NCBI GenBank assembly: GCA_018806985.1
Contig: JADANN010000335.1
Location: 806,001 to 870,000, forward strand
Direction of reading: 5' to 3'
DNA: 64,000 bases
Origin: Angiostrongylus vasorum
Lineage: Eukaryota > Nematoda > Chromadorea > Rhabditida > Metastrongylidae
Shown here: positions 60,301 to 64,000 of the stretch, one piece after another
How the letters are laid out: each line of letters begins with the position of its first letter
How positions within the stretch are numbered: the stretch's first letter is position 1
Translations under genes and position numbers: made by a program
Notes under the pieces: generated by a model
What the model was told of the DNA's origin: nothing
Seen by the model: only the letters and a program-made list of their open reading frames with translations
The model's database searches: none

Positions 60301-63300
60301 CACCGGGAGTCTGCTCAAACTATTCACCATTCCACTGCGAAAAAACCTTCAAAGAACTGAACAGTGTGACGGTAGGTCGATATTCATAGCATTTGCTAGT
60401 GGTCCGTCAAAAAACTCCACGAAGAAATCGCTGTTGTTCGTGTATAGAAGAGATTTTTGCTATCGTCTGAGTCAAGTGTTTCTCACAGGGAATAGTTACA
60501 TCTAACTAATCTATGGACTTTTGCCTGTTGATTTCTTGCCGAAGTATACGAAAAGACAGAAAAGAGATCTAGTTGACGAGGTTCTCGTTTTGCTTTCCTA
60601 GTACCAGCTGACGGCGTTTCATAGAAAAGTGAAGGAAGTCACATCCGAGTATTCTTATCTGTTTCAAGAATGATAGCACTCTAGTCCTACCTTTGTTCCA
60701 GTCTGGAAATTGTGTGTTTACCTTTCCAAAAACACCAATTAAATGTGCTGGTGCTCCACAAAAGGTCTGCTACTATGGTGAACAAATCGTCCGTGATCGC
60801 GGTTATCGCAAGCATACTCATTTTATTTACGCGACATCATTGAATCGAGTAAGTGAAATTCAGTCTCTTATAATTCTCGATATTCTTGTTGAGCAAACAG
60901 TCCAGTCTCTTATATTAAGTAGTCCACCAAGATAGGCGAAAACCAACGATGAAGCACGTTTTGCTAAGCAGCTGCATGCGACTATACGGACTTGAAGGGT
61001 CACCGACGATCTATCCAAGCCAACCTCTGCTTCCTCTAGATTTGACTGAGTTGTGCGAACTCTAAATAAACGTAAAAGTTCGTTCAAACTGTCAGCCAAT
61101 TTCCAATTCTAGTTTAAAAAATGTGTGGTTAAACATAACCTCCATTGAGTTTTGAACCTACGAATTTAGGTTATGCGAAACCTTCGGATTCTCCAGTCAT
61201 AAATTAGCTCTTCGTTTTTAAGTTCTTACAAAGAATATGCGATGACATTTGCGTAATTGATTTTTAAAGCAGAATAACTGAAACTTTTTACATTTGCAAA
61301 TTTGGTGAGAGTGTTCATATGACTCGTGTCACATACAGCCACGCTGATCATCACGATAAACTCTAGTCGTTACGGTCGCGTACCAAAGCTGCTCGGTGTG
61401 CTAAACTCGTTCAAAGGACACAATAGGACTGCTTTTTTAATGCCCTTGTTTACTGCTTTGATAAGAAATCACCCATGAGCACCCTGCAGAGCTCTGTCGT
61501 AGTGTAGACTTATCCGTGGCGGGGTATCCAGAGAGAAATGCCAGTCACCTGCTTTAATTGGGTAACAACTGGCTGGTGGGGTGAATCCGTGCTGCTCATC
61601 GCATATCGACATCCAGGAACTTTGCCTAATCAGGATGAGTGGGGTATGCGGAACTCTGGGCTGATGGAGAAGATTCCACCCAATATCTTTTTGTTAATTC
61701 CAATAGATCGGCTGAAGAGAGTCTAGAGTGTTGCTTAAGAGTGGGATTGTAGAATTCATGATTAAGAAGTGCAGCACAGCCGATTCGTAAGTGATCGTGT
61801 AATCATCGAAAACTGTTCAAGTCGATAGAGCGTTATAAAGATTCCTCGACTAGAAAATATTAGGGACGATGATTGTCAATTTGTGAGAATTTGATTCTAA
61901 TCTGACTACTAAGATAAAAAAATGTCACCTTCACTGATGAACGTACATTAATGTGAAAGCTGCCATTGAAGTCCCACCGAGTCCGAGTCACCCACCCTAT
62001 ATGTGAGCATATCTAATCCTTCCCGTATATCTAGGGACGCTGATAGAGCTGTAGTTTGAGGTGACCTGCAAAACACACTGGATCGGCTGGTGCTTCGACT
62101 TCGCTCACCGGACTCACCAAGCCTTGAGTCCATCCGGGGTCAGCAAATTCCTACTAGACCCGCTTGGTAGCATAGCAGCACTGACTTGATATATCGGTTG
62201 GTCTTCGCAAGTTATTATATGAACCAGATATGGATTCAATCTCTTTTATCATGCTTGCTAAAGTCGAGTGTGTGACATATCCCTAAAGGATTGATTCATC
62301 TCGAAAGTTTCATCTCTTTATACCGTATGTCTTTATGTACCGTACATCTTCTTTGTCTTTAAATACCTTCTCTAAATGTCTAAATACCTTCTTTTTATAC
62401 ATTCGTTCTTTGATGAGCTTACACGAGGTTGACAAATATACTTATTTTCAGCTAACGTTTCGACGTCTTCGTCTTCATCAGAGCTGATGATCCGAGTCGA
62501 TGACCCACGCTTGTTATTCTTGAAAGTCGGTTTCGAAATATTACTACGCTTTGTACTAGCTGATAATAACACCGACTTCTGCGGGATGGATTGTCCGGAA
62601 GAGAAACAAGCTGTTATTATTGTTATCACCGGAAAATCATTATATCCACCATCAGCATCCTGCACAAAAGGGCATCACCAGAGTATGCCTCATTCGAGGA
62701 GATGGTCCGCCGAAGAAGACCTGACTTGACACGAAGGCGAAGCCGCCACATCGAGACGAATAACAAGCGTGGACCATCGACTCGAATCATCGGCTCTGAT
62801 GAAGACGAAGACGTAGAAACGTTAGCTAAAAATAAATATATTTATCAACCTCGTGTAAGCTCATCAAAGAAAGAATACATGTTGGTTAGTCATACCGAGG
62901 TTGAAGGGAAGTCGGGTTCGAATTATTACCTTCTTTTTTATTTATCATTACGTTGGACGACAACACATCTGTCACAATATGCGGATCCCAGCACCTCCTC
63001 GATTCTATTCGCTTCCTCGCGTCCATCATCCATAAAGATCTTTGAACTTTTGTGGATGTGAGCTCAACTGCTCCTTGCCGGTTTTCTGCTTCTTTATGAG
63101 TGTTGTTGCACGCTGGTCAAGTCGATTCTTCCTGAAACCCTGAGATAACCGTGTTGGGGGCGTTTTCACGTGGAGTGGAGTGAATAACCTTGTCCCGAAC
63201 CGGTCTGGCACAAATTTTTTGAGCCCGGAAGGTTGAAAGGCTTAGTTCGCCTGAAACCACGCCGAACCAGTTCTTAAGTGGGTTGCGCAGTTCGCGTACT

Positions 63301-63617
63301 GAACGGGATCACTACACTACGCTGCTGCAGTGTAGCTTACTGTTTTTTAATCCTGTTTTTTTGTTAGGAATTTATAAACACACACACCTATTTTATTGGT
63401 GAGAAAAATGTGGACTATTCCAGTAAGGTATTCAAAACATATTCAGCTTTTCGGTGTCGAGGCGTATTTGAGTGCGCTGAACAAAGTGGCGCGTGAGAAG
63501 GAAATCGAGGTGCGAACCCGCCACAATTTAATAGAGGTGGACGCGGATAGAAAGATAGCCAAATTCGAACTTCTCGACGAAAGCTGCCAACCAAATGGGG
63601 AGTTCGACGAAATTCCA
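42223..63617 (+). CDS. sqrd: Sulfide:quinone oxidoreductase (SQOR/SQRD family), partial gene, five exons seen
   Basis: Exons 42223-42335, 57157-57314, 60206-60371, 60702-60848 and 63447-63617 join in phase into about 251 residues without a stop. Family knowledge: this mitochondrial inner-membrane flavoprotein oxidises H2S to persulfide and passes electrons to the quinone pool. Seen: N-terminal dinucleotide loop VVGGGAAG, then [20 protein letters not shown] after the first splice, the second FAD box DYMILATG, the catalytic Cys box IKCAGAPQK in exon 4, and [11 protein letters not shown] plus NLIEV in exon 5. The order matches animal SQOR, covering roughly residues 45-305 of about 450. The N-terminal exon with any targeting peptide and the last third (second redox Cys, C-terminal membrane helices) are not seen; the latter should lie beyond the window. 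Introns are 14,821, 2,891, 330 and 2,598 bp and carry many retroelements. No frameshift is seen. C. elegans has two paralogues, sqrd-1 and sqrd-2; I cannot say which this is. Confidence 0.9.
43480..45985 (+). mobile_element. RTE-type LINE, 5'-truncated and frameshifted
   Basis: The plus-strand order is endonuclease C-terminal part, linker, reverse transcriptase, C-terminal region. It ends at about 45985 in a short tandem (CTACAGGTGATACAGGTGAT), as RTE elements often do. The 5' part of the endonuclease is missing. It sits sense-oriented in the 14.8-kb sqrd intron. Confidence 0.82.
43489..45930 (+). pseudogene. RTE-like endonuclease-reverse transcriptase remnant
   Basis: Segments in order: 43489-43773, APE-type endonuclease ([53 protein letters not shown]); a shifted frame to about 43960 with [11 protein letters not shown] and GSDHC, the catalytic His region; 44080-44450, linker ([20 protein letters not shown]); 44468-44690, RT start ([20 protein letters not shown]); 44623-45183, RT core ([32 protein letters not shown], motif [11 protein letters not shown], motif [10 protein letters not shown], motif [11 protein letters not shown]); 45240-45350, [15 protein letters not shown]; 45363-45689, C-terminus ([34 protein letters not shown]). 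Motif C has FVDD where FADD is usual. At least four frame changes or stops, so not functional. Confidence 0.85.
46065..46326 (+). repeat. Family A SINE-like repeat after the LINE
   Basis: GGCGCGTGTGGCGCAGTGG head, TGGTATCAGACTTATCTGG core, tail ATTGATCAACGCCGAAGG. About 80 bp beyond the LINE end. Confidence 0.7.
46893..47022 (+). repeat. tRNA-headed repeat related to family C
   Basis: GGGCGCGATTAGCTCAGTAG and GTGATTCGATCTGG look like A and B boxes. The tail CATCATTGTGGTTGTACAAA is family C. It does not fold as a real tRNA. Confidence 0.5.
47118..47520. repeat. Inverted pair of family A repeats
   Basis: Minus copy 47118-47378 (AAAGCTCTCGGCGTCGGTC to the GTGTGTCGCAG head). A head-less plus copy at 47383-47520 follows (GAGGATATCACCACTAAATT to GCTTAATGAAGTCGAATGCA). 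Confidence 0.62.
48106..48364 (+). pseudogene. Unrecognised coding-like fragment broken by a duplication
   Basis: Frame 48106-48297 reads [40 protein letters not shown], then stops just inside the 29-bp duplication. If one unit is ignored, the reading continues as [17 protein letters not shown] to TAA at about 48364. Composition looks coding, but I know no matching family. It lies within the large sqrd intron on the same strand. It could be an exon of a captured gene, or chance. Confidence 0.25.
48283..48340. repeat. 29-bp tandem duplication
   Basis: Two units start CTTCGTGGACGT, at 48283 and 48312, each with GAGCTAGCAG. They differ by a few bases. Confidence 0.85.
48455..48590 (-). repeat. 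Family A repeat, 3' half
   Basis: GAGGTCGATCAATCCCTGAG to TGCATGTCCGGCCTCTACAA, then diverges. Confidence 0.5.
48695..48960 (+). repeat. Diverged family C repeat
   Basis: Has CCCCAGCTTAACTGAGC, GATGGGTGATTATTGATGGC, AGCTAGCTGAGAGTAAGG and a CTCGGTGGTGTTGAGTGG head. The 3' part is poor. Confidence 0.5.
49200..49625. mobile_element. Diverged family-F-like element
   Basis: Tail-like CCACGGCATTAATAATCAAT at 49207. 49277-49312 (minus) reads GGCU, CUGAAGA, GGCGAAUUCUUU, GAAAGGUUAGCUG, a degenerate hammerhead. A mirrored half lies around 49490-49620 (ATTCGAGTGGTGC occurs on both strands, at 49403 and 49486). Confidence 0.45.
50025..50110 (+). repeat. Family B repeat fragment
   Basis: GATGCAAGGAAAAACGAGTC, TGCTGGGATCCTCACAGTAG, and a GCGGGCTGTGTAAATAATAA tail. 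Confidence 0.45.
50188..50447 (-). repeat. Family C repeat (tRNA-like head, inverted-repeat ends)
   Basis: Family C in its forward sense: CTCAGCTTAACTGGGTT, then CCCGTTGACGGG, AGCTGAGAGACAGGCGAAG, a tRNA-like stretch GCATGGTGTGGTGGTGAACG with TAATAGCGCGTTCGTTCCCC, a CCGCAGACACCTGCGG hairpin, GTTTTGCAAATATCTCAGC, then TGTAATAGGCAGTAAATA and GTTAAC. This copy is on minus, from the TTTGCAAA... end to the GTTTAAATCACAATGTTAAC end. Confidence 0.7.
50442..50562. mobile_element. 121-bp palindromic family-C derivative (MITE-like)
   Basis: Both termini are the same inverted repeat of about 34 bp, starting GTTAACTTTATTATTTACTG and ending in its complement. The inner part keeps the family-C end (GCAAATATCTCAATTTCATT). 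It abuts the PLE B+C target-site duplication. Confidence 0.75.
50653..50688 (-). ncRNA. Hammerhead ribozyme motif, 3' terminal repeat of PLE-B
   Basis: Minus strand: GGCU, CUGAAGA, stem II GGC/GCC with GAUACU loop, GAAAC, GUC, AGCU. All core bases intact, sense to unit B. Confidence 0.72.
50950..53591 (-). pseudogene. PLE-B coding region, longest N-terminus but frameshifted
   Basis: From 53591 down: a 192-residue N-terminal segment (53591-53013; [20 protein letters not shown], then [20 protein letters not shown]), missing upstream of DNSQNRVDN in copies A and C; a segment at 52918-52733; RT 52555-52010 with [30 protein letters not shown] and motif [12 protein letters not shown]; palm 51928-51701 with [11 protein letters not shown] (YVDD at 51848-51859); 51603-51331; and GIY-YIG 51221-51036 with SSGTIYLIS and EYIGETGRP. 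At least four frame shifts or stops separate these. RT primes and copies the element RNA and GIY-YIG nicks the target, as known for PLEs. This copy is the best guide in the window to the full family protein. Confidence 0.85.
53688..53718 (-). ncRNA. Hammerhead remnant in the shared B/C terminal repeat
   Basis: Same position as the other PLE hammerheads, but about 6 bases are missing between the CUGAAGA box and the stem II loop. Stem II cannot form. GAAAC-GUC-AGCU is still present. Confidence 0.6.
53900..56040 (+). pseudogene. PLE-C coding region (RT + GIY-YIG), frameshifted
   Basis: Plus strand: N-terminal remnant from about 53900; 54225-54503 ([20 protein letters not shown], then [16 protein letters not shown]); RT 54513-54977, 154 residues, with [17 protein letters not shown] and [15 protein letters not shown] encoded at 55127-55138 in [11 protein letters not shown]; then [16 protein letters not shown] and GIY-YIG 55545-55868 with [12 protein letters not shown] and EYIGETGRP; a C-terminal tail [14 protein letters not shown] ending near 56038. 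A stop splits the open reading just before RT (KLNN*). Between 54977 and 55545 the frame shifts repeatedly. The 5' boundary is the same DNSQNRVD junction with an inverted terminal repeat as in copy A. Confidence 0.85.
56299..56334 (+). ncRNA. Hammerhead ribozyme motif, 3' terminal repeat of PLE-C
   Basis: GGCU, CUGAAGA, GGC-GAUACU-GCC, GAAAC, GUC, AGCU, with an intact core. Sense to unit C. Confidence 0.72.
56485..56880. repeat. Inverted pair of diverged family C repeats
   Basis: Minus half 56485-56700 (ends TTTAACTTTTTTCATTTTC; GATATTCGCAAAACC) and plus half 56720-56880 (GCCTCTGTGGCGCAGTTCGC head; TTTTGCGAATGTCTCAGC). It directly follows PLE-C and was the target for its insertion. Confidence 0.6.
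57157..57314 (+). CDS. sqrd: sqrd exon with HYYQPGF motif
   Basis: The acceptor is GGCTTTCAG before 57157. The exon opens ACT CAC TAT, in phase with the previous GAG. It encodes [15 protein letters not shown] and continues through [16 protein letters not shown] to KLS. The donor GTCAGT at 57315 is chosen because it leaves TC, which joins the A at 60206 to give Ser. The other candidate, GTGATT at 57319, would make the next exon read into a stop. Confidence 0.87.
57645..57855 (-). repeat. Family G repeat in the second sqrd intron
   Basis: Minus copy: GAGGTGTTCCTGGGTGTCGG, AGTAAACCAATACCAGGATC, GATCCACAAGGGCGGCC. Confidence 0.5.
58020..58315 (+). repeat. Diverged family B repeat
   Basis: GCGGGGTGGGTAGCGCAATA head, GGAGAATCGGTACCAAACTT core, and an AGATGTGAAGATGGATCATG tail. 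It lies 55 bp before PLE-D. Confidence 0.58.
58372..59325 (-). mobile_element. Penelope-like element fragment D (3' part only)
   Basis: On the minus strand, the GIY-YIG and C-terminal coding is followed by the terminal repeat and then about 60 bp (58372-58432) that match the start of the next unit (compare 53540-53600). That is a relic of tandem arrangement. The 5' end is cut at 59325 inside the coding region, where homology to copy B stops. It lies in the second visible sqrd intron. Confidence 0.82.
58520..58555 (-). ncRNA. Hammerhead ribozyme motif in PLE-D
   Basis: Same intact core as the copies at 50653 and 56299: CUGAAGA, GGC/GCC stem II, GAAAC, GUC, with stem I GGCU/AGCU. Confidence 0.72.
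58817..59326 (-). pseudogene. PLE-D GIY-YIG endonuclease domain fragment
   Basis: A continuous 169-codon frame: [39 protein letters not shown], the Cys motif [12 protein letters not shown], the GIY-YIG core SSGTIYLIS and EYIGETGRP, then EHLDGKR and a C-terminal tail [20 protein letters not shown]. This is the least damaged endonuclease domain in the window, but there is no RT. The first residues before KKKVPF come from flanking DNA. Confidence 0.82.
59326..60205. other. sqrd intron remainder
   Basis: Only a worn family-B copy (59780-59990) seen. Confidence 0.5.
59780..59990 (-). repeat. Diverged family B repeat
   Basis: Minus: CCTGGAATTTCGAAATAGC, then TAGAGCGTCTCGAG, then AAGAGGGGACTTTTTCAGAC. 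Its TAGCTCAGTTAGAGCG is a chance tRNA look-alike. Confidence 0.4.
60206..60371 (+). CDS. sqrd: sqrd exon with second FAD box (ATG)
   Basis: The acceptor is ATCTTCCAG before 60206 and the donor GTAGGT follows 60371. One base plus 55 codons encode [15 protein letters not shown], then [15 protein letters not shown] and a segment ending [20 protein letters not shown] is the conserved second dinucleotide box of the family. Two cysteines (GVCSNY and FHCEKT) lie where human SQOR, as I recall it, has none. Confidence 0.88.
60702..60848 (+). CDS. sqrd: sqrd exon with catalytic cysteine box
   Basis: The acceptor is TTGTTCCAG before 60702 and the donor GTAAGTG follows 60848. Exactly 49 codons, phase 0 at both ends. 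It encodes [20 protein letters not shown] and continues to TSLNR. The Cys in KCAGAPQK aligns with human Cys201, one of the two cysteines that hold the trisulfide/persulfide. Confidence 0.9.
60849..62044. other. sqrd intron, repeat-poor part
   Basis: No recognised repeat. Short frames only. Confidence 0.5.
62045..62310 (+). repeat. Diverged family A repeat
   Basis: GTTTGAGGTGACCTGCAAAA (worn head), CATCCGGGGTCAGCAAATTC core, TTGATATATCGGTTGG, CTTGCTAAAGTCGAGTG tail. Confidence 0.5.
62450..62485 (-). ncRNA. Hammerhead ribozyme motif, left arm of the 62.4-kb family-F element
   Basis: Minus strand: AGCU, CUGAUGA, stem II GACG/CGUC with AAGA loop, GAAAC, GUU, AGCU. Stem I and the core are both perfect. 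This is the best-looking hammerhead in the window. Confidence 0.72.
62792..62827 (+). ncRNA. Hammerhead motif, right arm of the 62.4-kb family-F element
   Basis: GGCU, CUGAUGA, GACG...CGUA (last stem II base changed), GAAAC, GUU, AGCU. Core intact, stem II weakened by one base. Confidence 0.62.
62940..63295 (-). repeat. Family B repeat in the last sqrd intron
   Basis: Minus: ACGTTGGACGACAACACATC, GCGGATCCCAGCACCTCC, CGTCCATCATCCATAAAG, GGTCAAGTCGATTCTTCCTG, then a worn core and head. Confidence 0.58.
63447..63617 (+). CDS. sqrd: sqrd exon, last one inside the window
   Basis: The acceptor is CATATTCAG before 63447 and the donor GTAAGCTC follows 63617. 57 codons, phase 0 at both ends. Starting at CTT gives [20 protein letters not shown], which follows TSLNR exactly as IFGVKKYADAL follows TSLGA in the human protein. 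Earlier possible acceptors at 63423 or 63428 break the phase. The next exon is not found before 64000. Confidence 0.87.
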
Positions 63618-64000
63618 GTAAGCTCTTTGCAATAAAATATGCTTTTTTTAGCACGCCGTTCGCCTGAGTCTATCCTTGTTGTAATAGCGCAAAAGATGCT
63701 GTCGTATGATAAGCTATAGGAGGAGCTCAAGCAGGTAGCATAGACAAAGATAGATGAAATCTGCCTAAAAAGCCGAGTAATACTTGAAAGGTGGACTGGA
63801 CGAGAGGATGCAATGTCTATTTTTCGAGATGCTGCGCAATTTCTGCAACTTAGGGAATAATCTCAAACTGAAGTAATTATAACTCGTGAAATCAGAGCAG
63901 TCCACTAAGTTTTTGCATCTATAAAGAGAGTCAATAGGTTTTTGCACGATAATTATCTGATTTTGAAGGATAATTTAGCGAATATCGTGGTTCTTACTCC
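63618..64000 (+). other. Start of an unfinished sqrd intron
   Basis: Follows donor GTAAGC. I find no match to the expected next segment of the enzyme (the MLHVTPP region), so the intron probably runs past the window. Confidence 0.6.

Larger units (their letters stand above)
62403..62912. mobile_element. Family F element in the last sqrd intron, about 0.5 kb
   Basis: The left arm (TTTGATGAGCTTACACGAGG, 62410) and right arm (CCTCGTGTAAGCTCATCAAA, about 62849) are complementary over their full length. A hammerhead motif sits in each arm. The centre, about 240 bp (62500-62760), contains no known domain. The tail ACCGAGGTTGAAGGGAAGTC follows at about 62899. Long frames across it (97 aa minus, 156 aa plus) are mirror translations of the arms and probably not genes. 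Confidence 0.7.

Noticed and set aside
62591..63061. 156-aa open frame on plus as a host gene
   Set aside because: It translates the family-F arm, its hammerhead and then a family-B tail; no domain.

Overview
The window looks like nematode nuclear DNA, most likely from a hookworm-type strongylid. Three things point there: short-intron splice architecture with TTCAG/TTCCAG acceptors and GTAAGT-type donors, an RTE-type LINE of the kind common in hookworm genomes, and very dense small tRNA-headed repeats. The species is an inference. No tRNA, rRNA or bacterial-type operon is visible.

One host gene is clear. Five exons on the + strand (42223-42335, 57157-57314, 60206-60371, 60702-60848, 63447-63617) join in phase into about 251 residues of a mitochondrial sulfide:quinone oxidoreductase (SQOR/SQRD family). 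They carry the FAD-binding GGGAAG loop, the second FAD ATG box and the catalytic Cys box KCAGAPQK. The 5' exon(s) and the C-terminal third are not found in the window. The first visible intron is 14.8 kb and filled with retroelements. A second, weak candidate gene with phase-compatible short introns lies at 6.5-7.5 kb.

The rest is mostly repeats. (1) Penelope-like elements (PLEs) with RT plus GIY-YIG coding: A (31.45-34.30 kb, -), a head-to-head double unit B(-)+C(+) at 50.57-56.46 kb, fragment D (58.37-59.33 kb, -), a second family E (17.94-19.37 kb) and an old remnant at 40.85-41.6 kb. Their terminal repeats (pLTRs) carry hammerhead-ribozyme-like motifs. Both the B+C unit and E are flanked by perfect 12-bp direct repeats that look like target-site duplications. 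Short ORF-poor pieces (family F: 0.43-0.70 kb, 62.4-62.9 kb and others) have the same hammerhead at both ends in inverted orientation. (2) A 5'-truncated, frameshifted RTE-type LINE at 43.48-45.98 kb and a small remnant at 14.39 kb. (3) Four families of short repeats with tRNA-like heads, here called A, B, C and G. A and B share a central core; C has inverted termini and often occurs as inverted pairs, including a 121-bp palindromic derivative. (4) Three AT-dinucleotide tracts, a 33-bp x3 tandem and a 29-bp x2 tandem.

Layout: 0-6.5 kb small repeats; 6.5-7.5 kb candidate gene; 8-31 kb SINE-like repeats plus PLE-E; 31.4-34.3 kb PLE-A; 34.3-42.2 kb mixed repeats; 42.2-64 kb the sqrd gene with LINE, PLE B+C, PLE-D and family-F insertions in its introns.
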